A DNA stretch of 64,000 bases from Septoria linicola (Eukaryota; Ascomycota; Dothideomycetes; Mycosphaerellales; Mycosphaerellaceae): contig CP099421.1 of assembly GCA_024114885.1 (NCBI GenBank), positions 248,001 through 312,000 on the forward strand, given 5' to 3'. Of the stretch, positions 32,544 through 42,640 are shown piece after piece. The notes below the pieces were generated by a model. It had not been told where the DNA came from. It searched no databases and saw nothing but the letters and a program-made list of their open reading frames with translations. Positions within the stretch are counted from its first letter, which is position 1. Every line of letters starts with the position of its first letter. The position numbers and the translations under genes were made by a program.

Positions 32544-34051
32544 TCAAATCGGCAGAAACAGCCCAGTCTCCGCCGACAACCTTTCCAGCCCAACCATACC
32601 ATAAACATCTGGATCAGGATGCCTCCACACCCACAACAACGTATCCCTCACCCGCACAATCAGCGCAACATCACTATCACCCTTCAAAAACTCCATCATC
32701 ACCACTCTTTGCTCCTCACGCCGCATACTCGCACCCAGTATTAAAAGCGGCCAAGCAAGATTCTTCGCCACGGGCGTGTGCGCGATATCATTCAGCCAGA
32801 GGATTCCAGCAGCCCCGAATGGCTGAATTGATTCAGCTAGTGCTTCGGTGGAGATGTAACGATGCCAGTATGCGGTCTCGAGGAAGGTCTGTATAGTAGC
32901 TTGGAGGATTTTGGCGGCGCCGCGCTTGATGACGGCGTCGCGGATGTTCTCCTCCTTGCCGCGGGGATATTGCCATGCAGCGGCTTTTTGTTGCAGGGTG
33001 ATGTATGTGGTGTGGAGATTGAGCGTTTGGTCTTCGTGGTCGATGCGGCCACGCTCAAGAGCGAGCATGGCGATGCATGGCACGAGGAGGAATAGGTCTG
33101 CTGTTACTCCGAGGCCGTAGCCGAAGGTCGAGTAAGTTCGTAGGATAGCGAGGCGTGGAGGAAGTATCTGTGCTACTTCTCGCGAGACTTCCTCGTCGTT
33201 GTTGAGCTTGAAGATGCTGTAGAATTCTGTGAGGACTTCGAGCTCTAGACTGATGGCTACGGCTTTGTTGCTCGGCTCGTTAGGATTGTCGAGAAGTCCA
33301 AGCGATCTCGCGAGTTCTCGCACGGCACTCACGTGAAAGTACATCGCCTGCGCGTCGCCGGCAATGTGCTGGCTCTGATCAGCTTTTGATCTGAGTACTG
33401 CTATTCTGCAAAGTGTATCGGTCGTCGTACCTCATACATGGCTAGCAGCGCGACTGCAAAGAACAGGCACTCGCAGTCCTTACGATCACCTTTCAACCAG
33501 GCCTGGATACTGGGCGTGACCTCGGCCACGGCTTTGGCGTAGTGGTAGATTGCAGTTCGTTGGACAGCGGAATTTTGTTGCACATGGGCCAGATGGGAGC
33601 CTCCTAGCGCCAGCATGCTATCTCTGACCATAGGGCTATGGATGGCCAGTGGCATCACTTCTGTATACCACGGATTCGCGATCTCGGTTGCGCTAAGGAA
33701 GCAAGCCAAGAAACCGCTTGTTCTAGTGCTATAGAAGTCCAGGACGCGCTTGCCAGTGACAGACGCCATCGACGTTGGGATGGTATCGATACCTCGAGCA
33801 ATCCTTCGGAACGAGCCATTACGTGGGCTTCGTCTTGTGATCGCGCCTTGTGTCTCGACAAGCGGCGATGTCTCGTGCAACGAAGTGTTGGTATCAAAAC
33901 TGGTGTGGCAATTACATGAGCCGTGTCGTCCAGCGCATGCTTGACATCGCGCCCGAGAATTGTTTGAGCTCGCCCTCCTCAGTCGGGTTCTCGTCAATGA
34001 GTAGGTTCTGTCGACATGAATCGCGCTCGGCAGAATAGTGGTTGTGGCCAT
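32544..34051 (-). CDS. Fungal-specific transcription-factor-domain protein lacking a visible Zn2Cys6 cluster
   Basis: There are two exons, 34051-33431 and 33374-32544, with a 56-nt intron, giving 483 aa. From about residue 100 it follows the C-terminal 'fungal-specific transcription factor' domain that accompanies Zn2Cys6 regulators: RVLDFYSTRTSGFLACFLSA, ALGGSHLAHVQQNS, CECLFFAVALLAMYE, and the C-terminal RVRDTLLWVWRHPDPDVYGM. The first about 95 residues contain a few cysteines (RCQACAGRHGSCNC) that do not fit CxxCxxxxxxC spacing, and no binuclear cluster was found in any frame upstream to 34320. Start at 34051 is the first true ATG. Either this is a DNA-binding-less relative acting through partners, or its 5' exons are degraded or missed. 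The N-terminal 60 residues are the least certain part. Confidence 0.72.
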
Positions 34052-34324
34052 CTTGATGAATACATCGCTTGAGAGGCGCAACTTAGGGCACCGGCTGAGA
34101 TGTCCAGTCTGCAGCTACATGCTGACGGAAGGCTGCGGCCGAGCAGGTGGGCGATAAGCCCGGGATGAGCTCTTCAGGCCGCTGACTCGTCCCTGAAAGT
34201 TGATGACTTCGCAAGTTGCAATATCCGGATAGAGGAACTCGTAGTGTTTGCAATGTGAGGTTTGTGGGGTTGCAGGGATGAGGATGGCGGAAGTTGAGCT
34301 GTGCAGCCTGGAGGTCACGTATGT

Positions 34325-36434
34325 CTACTTTCCAGCCAAACGCTTCATCCTCTCCTCAGCAGCACGAGCTCTCTTCTCTCGTTCTAATCTCATCCGCATC
34401 TCGTCAGTCATGCCTCGGGCCTCTTCTGCTCGCCGCTCTTCTGCAGTCAGTTGCGGCTTAGCCATGGTGTGACCTTTACCGTATTTCTTCTCTTGACGAG
34501 CGTTCTGCTTATTCGTATCCTCTTTCCGAATGCGATCCATCTCAGCTTCACGCCTTTTCTTCTCAGCAGCGTCTTCAGCAGCTTTCTCCTCCTTTTCTCG
34601 AGCTGTGCGCGCGTCCGCGTCCGCTTGAGAAAGTGCTGCGGGCACACCTGCCGCATCCCACGGCCACTTGGCCTCGCCGAGCTGCGCTCGTGCTAATCGG
34701 AACGCATCGCGTGTCGCTCGATCGCCTGAAATGTCGAATGCCGACTTACCATCATCATTACGTATTGATGGGTCAGCACCTGCCTTGAGCAAGAGGACGG
34801 ACACGCATGCAGGGCTGTTCGAGGCGGCGGCCAGATGCAGTGGTGTCGGAGCATGATGGTTCTGGTCGGGAGGAAAGAAGCGGAAGTCGGGAGTGATCTT
34901 GTTAGATTGGATGTACGTCTGCACTCCTGGAGCCTTCGAGCGTCGTATCAGAGCCTGTATCTGCTGTGTGTGTAGAGCAGCCTCTTCGTCCTCCTTTGAG
35001 ACTTTTGCCGACTTCGATGTGCTGACTTTGCTATTTGCCAGCGCATCAGCTTTAGCGGTAGCGATGGCGGCTTCCTGTTCGGCCTGTCTCGCAAGGGCAG
35101 CTTCATCAACCGTGCTAACCTTGATCCGTGTCAACTCAATGAATGCTCGCATCAGCTCGGACTGAGTGGCACGTCGCGTATTAAATGGGAAACCGCGTAT
35201 ACGATCATCTCTCGAGCTCAGCACCTGCTCTTCGTACGGTCCGAATAGTGTTCGTCGATTGGTAGTACCAGACGCTCTGATGAAGAGCAGCTCTGCACTA
35301 TCAATGAGAGGCTTCCATTCTGCGAGCAGGTCTCGTACTTCCTGTATCAGAGCAGTCTCGTTGTAGCGACGTATGCTAGAACCAGCAGAATGTGCATTGC
35401 CCTTTGCATTGTCATTTGCGGATTGCGAACCACCCTGCTTCCGTCTGGTCGTGTATCGGTGGAAAGTCTTGTGTGCGATGACTGTCGCTGATCGATCCTC
35501 TGTGCCAGCCTTCTTCGTGAGCTTCGGTGTAAGAGACACGATCATGGCCGCAAAGTGTCCACCCCCGATCATGCATAAGAAGTAGTGCGGGCCATCAGCG
35601 CTGGTGCCTTTCTGGATCATGGATGCTGGTAGTGGCACGCCTCCCTCTTCCTCGTCGTCCACCACTTTCTGCTTTTTCTGATGTGAGGGCTGTGGTTTCG
35701 GTGCGAGCTGTTTCTGCCTGATCGTCTCCACTAGCTTATCTTCCTGCTCTTGCTCTTTCGTCGTCAAAATCGATCGGTAGACACCTAGGGAAGTGTTACT
35801 GGGCAGTTTCGGCGTCGAGAACCATATCATTGGAGGTTGTCCAGAGCCACGCTTTCTCTTCAGCGATGGTGCATCATCTGCGTCGCCGTCTGTGATCTTG
35901 GCCTGCCGCTTGAGCAGCGCGCTCAGCGTGGAATCCTTCTTCTCGTCCTCGTCGTCCTCAGTGTCGGACGTATCCGACCCAGAAATGCTCTCATCGAGCT
36001 GTCCCACCAGCTGCTCGAACTCGCTCTCTCCTAGTGCCTTCTTGCCTCGTATCTTCTGCTTCAGATTGTAGCCATGCAAGTCTGACCGGATGTGGCTGCG
36101 CTGCTCCAGTAGACTGGCGAAGCTCAGCCCGCACAGCGCGCAAGATGTGGCTTTCGAAGGGCCATCGTCCTGAGAGTCTTTCGCACTTGGCGATGGTGAG
36201 GTAGGAATCGAGGGCAGAGATGTTTCTGCTTCGGGTGCGGACGTCGGCTGGGTCTTGAGCTGCAGCGAGTAGAGAATGTCCTCTGGTATGTCGAACACTG
36301 TAGCGCGGTCGGGCAGTCAGTGATGTACACCCATGTCACATGCTGCTGCTGCTGCTGCATCTCGATCGTTAAGAAAGTCACTAACCATACAGTGGTCGCC
36401 GCAACAGCTTGTCTACTGTGTCCTGCTGCGCCAT
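34325..36434 (-). CDS. VMS1: Vms1/ANKZF1, peptidyl-tRNA hydrolase of ribosome quality control
   Basis: There are two exons, 36434-36386 and 36297-34325, with an 88-nt intron, giving 673 aa. Vms1 releases stalled nascent chains from peptidyl-tRNA on 60S subunits, works with Cdc48, and relocates to mitochondria under stress. It has, in order: a C2H2-like finger (Cys69, Cys72, His85, His91; CALCGLSF...HIRSDLH), and the VLRF1 release domain at about 250-420 with HYFLCMIGGGHFAAMIVSL and the Gln-bearing motif RRKQGGSQSAND (about 301-312). Ankyrin repeats follow at about 505-565 (TPLHLAAASNSPACVSVLLL), then a charged coiled coil. The C-terminal VIM fits RxxxxxAAxxR (REKRARAAEER), the Cdc48-binding signature. 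All key elements are intact. The intron contains a (TGC)6 run. It is divergent from the zinc transporter gene. Confidence 0.95.
36341..36358. repeat. (TGC)6 microsatellite in the VMS1 intron
   Basis: Six perfect TGC units lie inside the first intron of VMS1, which may explain why this intron (88 nt) is longer than most here. Confidence 0.8.
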
Positions 36435-37122
36435 TATGAACCAGGATATGAGCTGCTCTGCTTTGCTGTGATCAGAGTGCGATGAGAGTAGACGCAATTC
36501 GCGCAGATCGACAGCGAACAACAGTGCGCATTGTTATGATTCACTTTGCCTCTTCATACCCACGTCACACTCATACTAAGTTAATCTCAGCGATGCGAGG
36601 GTTTCAAGATCTGTGCTCGGTACACAACGGGTCGGCTTTAGGGTACCACCATCTATGCAAGTCATCATCGACGCGGCGAACGAGCCACAACGGTCGCGGG
36701 GGATATCCTGCGAAAAAGGGCCATCAAGGTCGCCAGCGCCAGCACACATGATCTTGGTCGACCTTAGCGTCCTCTTCCTCAATTCCTTCCACCTACGCGC
36801 CTGCTACCAGATCATCCATCTTGTCGTATTCTTCTCATCTGTGTATCTTGACCACCGAGGACACAAGGAGCGTGCGAAGAAACGCATTCCCGGGATAGGC
36901 GTATCGGCTTTGTGCAGATTTCTTGTGGCTCGCCTGGTGGCTTACACAAAGGCGTGGGAACTGGGTCACGAATCGAAAGCACTTCGAGACAGGACGTGCT
37001 CGATCTACTTCGCACCGTCACAGCCTGCTCTGCTGCTGGGACTCTGGAGTCTGGGGTCTGAAGATACGACCAGGTTCTAGGCCATACCACTATTCTTAAC
37101 GACCGCATATCAGAATCGAAAT
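36435..37122. promoter_or_regulatory. Divergent promoter region, VMS1 / zinc transporter
   Basis: This is 688 bp between divergent ATGs. A 155-codon plus frame (36613-37080) is open but has no motif and runs straight into the transporter promoter; I treat it as non-coding. No zinc-response element could be assigned by eye. Confidence 0.4.
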
Positions 37123-38792
37123 ATGCCTCTATCTAATGATGACCGGGGGTGGATCATGTCCGGATTGAGCGGTGTTGGTGGGTTTCGAGGTCTTGGACGC
37201 GTGAAGAATTGTTCTCGCTAACACTCGCCCAGCCTGCATATTCGGAGCCTCATTCATATGTATTGACATTCTAGTCCGACAATTTCCCGGAAAGAAAGGG
37301 TGGCGGATACAGGACAGCGATGTTTTTCTTTCCACCTCACTAAGCCTAAGCTTTGGCGTCATGGTAGGGCAAAGCATGCGCGTGTCAGCATGATTCAGTG
37401 CAAGCTAACAGGTCCTAGCTCTTCTCGGCGCTATACAGCATGTTGCCATCAGCAAAACAGTCTCTAATCAAAGGAGGCCTGTCGACGAAAGAGGCGTCAT
37501 GGACCATGATAGGATGCTTCGCTGCTGGCGTCATTGGCATCCAAGCCATTTCCAGGCTAATGCATCATTTTGTGCCACATAATGTGGTCGACTGTGAGCA
37601 TCAACACGAAGACGAGGAGACTCATAAAGAAGGCGGCAACCACGACCATCACGAGCACGACCATGATCACACTGAGCACAGCGCACATGCACCACGGCGG
37701 AAGAAATCGGCACGAAAGCTCGGTGACCCGAAACCACAGATGCAGGAAGCACACATGTCGCCCGGCTACTTCAACAGCCACAAATCTACGCTTTCACATG
37801 CAACGACCGCAGAGTCTGAGAACCTGAGGAGACACTCCTTCACTGCGGATGAAGCTGGGCGGAGACCTACCTTGCAGTCCCGGATCACCTCAGGAGTATC
37901 TAAGCTGGCTTCAGGGAAGGATTCCTGTTGTGCATGCGACGGACCATGCTTTGGATATAGCGATCCATGCCAGGAAACTTGCTTCAAGACCGTTGCGGCT
38001 GCTGGTGGAGTGAAGGCTCCCAAAGCAACGTCCGGCACGAATCGCCCAGCAGCAACGAAAAGTGTCACAGCCACTGAGTCGACACCTCTGCTGCAGGGCA
38101 TAGCAGAGGAGCCTCTCACCAGACCTCACACTAGAGCCGCTGCGGAAGGAGCGGCGGGCGCTGAACACGATCACCATGAGCACAACGATGGACCGGCCGA
38201 TGACAGCTCGGCAACGATAGGCGTTGATGGAGCCAGCGAGCTCCACAAGACGCATTCACACGACAGCGAGACCAGCGAGGAGGAGCATGCTGAACGACAT
38301 CACCACCACGTACCTACGAACGCTTTCATGAGCATCGGCCTGCAGACTTCCATTGCGATCGCTTTACACAAACTGCCCGAGGGTTTCATCACATATGCGA
38401 CGAATCACGCAAACCCAAAGCTGGGTGTTTCGGTGTTCCTAGCACTGTTTGTGCACAATATCACGGAGGGTTTTGCAATGGCCCTTCCACTCTACTTGGC
38501 CATCAACAACCGCCTCAAAGCGATGATTATCTCGTTCGTCCTCGGAGGTCTATCGCAGCCCTTGGGTGCCGGTGTCGCGGCAGTGTGGTTCAAGCTGGCA
38601 GGCAAAAGCAACTATGAGCCTTCGGAAACAGGCTACGGCTGTATGTTTGCGATCACAGCGGGCATCATGGCGAGCGTAGGACTGCAATTGTTTGCAGAAA
38701 GTCTAGAGCTGACGCATTCGAAAAAGATGTGTTTTATCGGTGCGTTCGCAGGTATGTGTATATTAGGCGCAAGCAGCGCACTTACCGCATGA
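37123..38792 (+). CDS. ZRT3: ZIP-family zinc transporter, ZRT3-like (vacuolar/endomembrane)
   Basis: There are three exons, 37123-37177, 37233-37363 and 37419-38792, with two 55-nt introns; the first exons restore the first two membrane helices. The product is 519 aa. ZIP proteins move zinc or iron toward the cytosol, and yeast Zrt3 exports zinc from the vacuole. Helices: GWIMSGLSGVACIFGASFIC (about 9-28), SLSLSFGVMLFSALYSML (about 52-70), and MIGCFAAGVIGIQAISRLM. Then comes a long His-rich cytosolic or lumenal loop with clusters at about 122-155 and near residues 305-350 (HDHHEHDHDH, RHHHH). The C-terminal half carries the two metal-site helices, HKLPEG (about 379) and HNITEG (about 408), followed by three more helices. 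A Cys-rich patch (CCACDGPCFGYSDPCQETC, about 230-248) in the loop is an additional likely metal-binding element. The ZRT3 assignment is by the N-terminal helices and loop position. Confidence 0.9.
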
Positions 38793-39470
38793 TTAAATGA
38801 CGAAATGAGACATGTTGTTAGCTGGCAGGTGCGCTTCAGGTGCCTACATTAGTGTGTCACAAGCAAGTACAACAGCGTTTGTCGAGCAGTCAACTTTGAC
38901 ATGACATGCCACTTACAACAGCATTTGGTGTAGGATAGCACCTCACCTCTGCATCGACCTCCTCAGCATCAACACCATAGATCAGCGACTGAAGCTTGAT
39001 ATATGTTGCGGGTGTATTTGCTGCTCTCGGTGTCGTGTGCGCCTGGTATCTGGGCTACAGCAGTGTCGCCTACATTTTGAAGTACTTCTGGGACACGACT
39101 ATCTGGAGACTGTGGTTCAACATAGTTGGCCGCGGTGTTGGAATGCTGATAATGGCGCCGTGGAGAGTGTTGGTCTTTTGTGTCTACTAGACAATTCAAG
39201 CATTGAGGCACCTGACAAGTGCTCCAGTGTACTAAAGCAGACGATGACATTGAGTGGAGAAGGACTTATGCAAGGCGAACCTCACCACGCCCTCACAGAA
39301 TGCTGCAGGATGGCGCAGCAGAGCGCAGGACATAGAAGCTGTGCTGTGTTACACCAAAAGTGCACAGCCCAAGCAAGGAAGCGGCGCCCCTCCAAAACCG
39401 ATATATCACCTACTTCCAGCGACGCATCACTCAGATTGCTTTTTTCTAACACTACCAATTCCCGAGTGCA
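38793..39470. other. Intergenic region with a hydrophobic open frame
   Basis: This 678-bp stretch holds a plus-strand frame open from about 38905 to a stop at 39190 whose last 60 codons are strongly hydrophobic (two possible membrane helices, ending in WRVLVFCVY). It has no in-frame ATG before the hydrophobic part, so it is not annotated as a gene. It could be the 3' remnant of another member of the membrane-linked family just downstream. Confidence 0.35.
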
Positions 39471-40209
39471 ATGACGCAATATCCAGGAACCATGGCTGTT
39501 CCAGCAGTCCGAGACCGTGCAGAAGCTAGCGACAACCATTCAGTAACTACCAAAAGTGTTACGATGAAGCAGAGACCGCATCTCCTCGGAATTGCGCGTG
39601 AGCTACGGGACCGCATCTACACTTACGCACTTGTCGACAACGATGGCAAGGTCGAGGTATCATCCAAGGCAAGTCGCCTAGAGCCTGCTGTACTGATGGT
39701 CACTCGACAAGTTCGCCAAGAGGCAAGAGCGATATACTGGTTGAAGAATCGCTTCCTCTTCACAGTAAGTGCAAGAAAGCCAAAAGCACGTTACCTTTCG
39801 ATGTCCCCGTCCGAAGCTGTGTGTGCGTCGGCACTGTGTTCGAGTAGCGTGGTGGCAGCTTGACATATGTCTATTTCGCTAACGCTATGTGCGTCCTCAG
39901 ATTTGCAAGTTCGACTGCCTTCCAATACTCAACTTCAGCTTCCATCTGGTCGCACTCGAGACGAACAAGCCGCATTTCAGATTCACAAACATGACTGCGA
40001 GCCTCTGCAAGTGTAATCACGCGATTGGAATAAACGAAACCAACTGGATGATGTGGCTGAAGCATGTACATGCCTTTCCTGATCACTTCCCACGTCCTGA
40101 CAGATCCTACTTCAACCTCAAGACCGGCCACACATCCAACCAGGCATCATCTCACAACCTGGCTGTAGGAGCTTTTGGAATGGTGAGGGACATGAGAGAC
40201 ATGCCTTGA
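39471..40209 (+). CDS. F-box-like family protein, copy A (ends at an in-frame TGA)
   Basis: There are two exons, 39471-39764 and 39901-40209, with a 136-nt intron, giving 200 aa. Residues about 37-97 carry the family signature LLGIARELRDRIYTYALV followed by LMVTRQVRQEARAIYWLKN. Exon 2 aligns residue by residue with copy B downstream: FTICKFDCL with FTVCQFNHQ, NMTASLCKCNH with NVTASLCNCQT, and HNLAVGAFGMVR with RNLAVGAFEVVR. The reading frame stops at TGA (40207-40209), but the same frame continues immediately into the membrane-helix-containing ORF at 40222-40686, and copy B has a membrane helix in the equivalent place. So this gene may be a truncated two-part version of a longer protein. Function is unknown; it is probably a protein-interaction domain. 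Confidence 0.7.
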
Positions 40210-40221
40210 AAGGAGGTGAAG

Positions 40222-40686
40222 ATGGTATTGAGCAGCCACAGGCAAGCTATAAGCGCCGCAGAGACTCAAGCATCACGGCGAGCTGCGGACAATCAAGCAC
40301 TACAGCGAGTTGTGACGCTCGGGATCTTGACTGCTATTGTTGGAATTACCATCGCTTTTCTGGGTCTGTGGTTTTCGGACCATGACATCGTTTACGGTCC
40401 TACGAACCACGTTCATAGCGCGCCTAACTTCGAAGACCACGCAGTAGCTACCGTCACTGTCGATGACAGCTCTGCGACAACCGAAGACTTTGTAGTGCAT
40501 CGGATAACCGCCACCTGTGATTACGGGACTATGCCCACAGCCGTCACCACCACTGATCGTTACTCAGAGACGACCCCAGACTTTGTACGTACCGCAACAT
40601 TCGCCTCCTGTGCTTACGGGACTACGCCCACGATGGTCACCAGTACAGATTCATACACTGTGAAATTTTGCCCCTCTTGTGATTAG
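40222..40686 (+). CDS. Single-pass membrane ORF with internal repeat, in frame with copy A
   Basis: ATG at 40222 gives 154 aa. The N-terminal 30 residues are polar and helix-like. A membrane segment follows at about 33-51 (VVTLGILTAIVGITIAFLGLW). The C-terminal about 100 residues are Thr/Ser-rich and carry an internal duplication: TCDYGTMPTAVTTTDRY and SCAYGTTPTMVTSTDSY, about 38 residues apart, each with one Cys. It is separated from copy A by only 12 bases after the TGA and lies in the same frame, so it may be the C-terminal half of that protein, expressed by readthrough or splicing, or stranded by a nonsense mutation. It could also be an independent gene. No known family is recognised. Confidence 0.5.
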   Translation: MVLSSHRQAISAAETQASRRAADNQALQRVVTLGILTAIVGITIAFLGLWFSDHDIVYGPTNHVHSAPNFEDHAVATVTVDDSSATTEDFVVHRITATCDYGTMPTAVTTTDRYSETTPDFVRTATFASCAYGTTPTMVTSTDSYTVKFCPSCD

Positions 40687-41040
40687 GGTAGAGAAGTCGC
40701 TTGCACAATAAACCGGGTCATTTCAAATACAGTTTCGACTGCACCCGATCGTCTCAAGGAAGTCTTTCCTGCATTTTCACTTGGTCGATGAAAGAAATGA
40801 ACTCCTATCTGTACTGCCGAGGAGACATCCTGGCATCACGGGTCCGAAGCAAGGGGCTGTTACCAAGTTACAGAGGCTCACTGTGTTACACAGGAGTGCG
40901 CAGCTCTAGCAAGGAGGCGGCGCAGCTAAGTGTTTTGGCTACATTAAACATGTGTCCGCGAAGTCTGATGCGATTGTAGAGATCCAGACTCGAAGGCTCA
41001 CACGACACTAGGCCCTGCTCCTCATTCCTTCTGACGAAAC
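40687..41040. other. Spacer between family copies
   Basis: This is 354 bp upstream of copy B. Words near 40880-40920 (TGTGTTACACAGGAGTGCGCAGC...AAGGAGGCGGCGC) resemble the segment upstream of copy A (39346-39390), suggesting the two upstream regions were duplicated together. Confidence 0.45.
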
Positions 41041-41955
41041 ATGGCCACCACGACGCTGCTTCCCGTCTTGGCATATCCAACACTGGAGTCAAGGTCTATG
41101 GCATCGAATTCTTCCATTCTTGCAACTAGGCCGACCAGTAGCAATACAAGCGACAGTCGCATCTATTCGCCATGTCCCACGCATAAGCCTGCAGTCTCAC
41201 AGACAACATCAAAGCTACTGATAATGGAGCGCTCGATCCGCAATCGCATCTATGACTACGTTCTCGTCTCCAAGCACAAGGAGCCTATCGACCTCTCCGC
41301 CAAAGCCAATCGTCCTGAGCCAGCCCTCTTACTCGTCTCTCGGCAGATCCGCCATGAAGCAAGGGCGATCTACTGGTTCGATAATTGTTTCCATTTCACT
41401 GTCTGCCAATTCAATCACCAACTGCTGAAGAGCTTCTACTCGCGTATCAACCGAATCAAAGCTCAGGAGGAGACAAACGATCCTCCGAAATTCATCCTCG
41501 GACCAGCAGCAGCCAACGTCACTGCTAGTCTGTGCAACTGCCAGACTTGCCTCTCATCTTCTCCTACCGCTCCTGGCACGAACATCATAAGCTGGAAGTA
41601 CTGGCTACAGTCTGTGCACCAAGCGCCTCACGACTTCCCGTATCCGGCTGCAGCCACGCACATCGATCTTGAAGATGGTGGTTGTAGAACTGGTCAAAAA
41701 TGGACACGAAATCTTGCGGTTGGCGCATTTGAAGTCGTGAGGAGCTTGAGTGGTCTGGAATGGGAACAGGTGGAAGCAATACTCAAGCCTCAGGAAGACT
41801 TGATCAGGGCGGCGGGAATGGAGGCACCCAATGTGATGGAGGTCGTAGTCTGTTTCTTCTTCGTGTTCTTTGTCATGCCGGCTGTGGTTGTGGGAGCTTG
41901 GTCGCTGGCTCGTGCTATTGCGGAGTGGGTGGCGAAGTTACTCTGGAGGAGTTGA
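41041..41955 (+). CDS. F-box-like family protein with C-terminal membrane helix, copy B
   Basis: This is a single exon of 304 aa. Residues about 60-120 contain LLIMERSIRNRIYDYVLV and LLLVSRQIRHEARAIYWFDN, the same motif pair as copy A and as the protein at 21503-22783. The middle has a four-Cys segment (LCNCQTC) also partly present in copy A. The C-terminus has a membrane helix (about 265-287, VVVCFFFVFFVMPAVVVGAW) followed by a second amphipathic helix and a short basic end. Copy A has an intron at the position equivalent to FTV here; copy B has none there, which suggests intron loss in copy B or gain in copy A. It is a tandem paralogue of copy A. Function is unknown; the layout suggests a membrane-anchored interaction protein. 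Confidence 0.75.
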   Translation: MATTTLLPVLAYPTLESRSMASNSSILATRPTSSNTSDSRIYSPCPTHKPAVSQTTSKLLIMERSIRNRIYDYVLVSKHKEPIDLSAKANRPEPALLLVSRQIRHEARAIYWFDNCFHFTVCQFNHQLLKSFYSRINRIKAQEETNDPPKFILGPAAANVTASLCNCQTCLSSSPTAPGTNIISWKYWLQSVHQAPHDFPYPAAATHIDLEDGGCRTGQKWTRNLAVGAFEVVRSLSGLEWEQVEAILKPQEDLIRAAGMEAPNVMEVVVCFFFVFFVMPAVVVGAWSLARAIAEWVAKLLWRS

Positions 41956-42130
41956 GAGCGCGACTCCGTCTTGGGGGGAAATTTGAAGGGCATAGGTCCG
42001 CACAGGTTCATGAGAGAAACAACAGAGCTAGATCTTGAAACGATAATCTCTTCACAACAAATCCTTGTGAAACAATAGTCGGGTCATTCATATGCACCAC
42101 AATCCCTTTGGTTTCCCACCTTTCCTCCAT

Positions 42131-42149
42131 CCTCCTCCTCCTCCTCCTC
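42131..42149. repeat. (CCT)n microsatellite
   Basis: Six CCT units lie just beyond the 3' end of the damaged AA1-like copy. Confidence 0.75.
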
Positions 42150-42186
42150 AACCCCTCCTCAATCACGCAACCCTTTCATCCCCCTC

Positions 42187-42640
42187 TCATGCCAAAAGGT
42201 TGCTCATCGCAATCAGATACTCCCCATTCGGAGCATCCTTCTGCACCGCGACCTCCCCACCCAAAAAACACATCATCACTAACCTCCTGCCACAAACTCA
42301 ACACTCCTGTCTCCGGCACGAAATTCCATGTGAAAAAGCTCAGCTCTCCGCACGAGTAGACGTAATCGCTTCGAAAACCTTCGGTCGTGTAGCGGCCCAG
42401 TGTGGCGTCGTATTGTTTGCACTCAAAGTCCAGTGTGCCGCCGATTGTGGCGAGGATGCGGAAGGAGATGGAGTTGATGATGGTTTGCGCGCTGGTGGTT
42501 GTGGGAGGGGTAATGAGGGTGAAGGAGGTGATTTTGAAGGTGGTGTCGATGAGGCGAGGATCTTGTTGTTGTCTGATTGAGAGGGCGAGGGAGGTGGATA
42601 GGAGGGCTGAGGTCAGGGCCGCGAGGGGAGAGCTTTATTT
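42187..42640 (-). pseudogene. Broken AA1-like secreted-protein gene (second copy)
   Basis: On the minus strand the frame running down from about 42634 encodes a recognisable AA1-like protein: a hydrophobic leader-like stretch, then SFRILATIGGTLDFEC, YSCGELSFFTWNF and LSLWQEVSD. These match the intact gene at 31628 (SFRILATNGGTLDFEC, YSCGENTFFSFNY). Two lesions are visible. At the 5' end there is no ATG: the expected start position reads ATA, is out of frame with the leader, and an in-frame TAA lies directly upstream. Near the 3' end the frame is lost around the homopolymer at 42263-42268; the matching C-terminal residues, including an ending like the intact gene's SNLLA/RNLLA, continue in another frame to TGA at 42187-42189. 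The coding sequence is otherwise well preserved, so inactivation looks recent. A base-call error in the homopolymer could explain the second lesion but not the first. Confidence 0.75.

Noticed and set aside
36613..37080. 155-codon plus-strand frame upstream of the zinc transporter
   Set aside because: It has no motif and an unusual composition, and it lies in the divergent promoter of two firm genes.
38996..39190. 64-codon hydrophobic frame with two possible membrane helices
   Set aside because: It has no ATG start in frame before the hydrophobic part and no placeable upstream exon. It is kept only as a note in the spacer entry.
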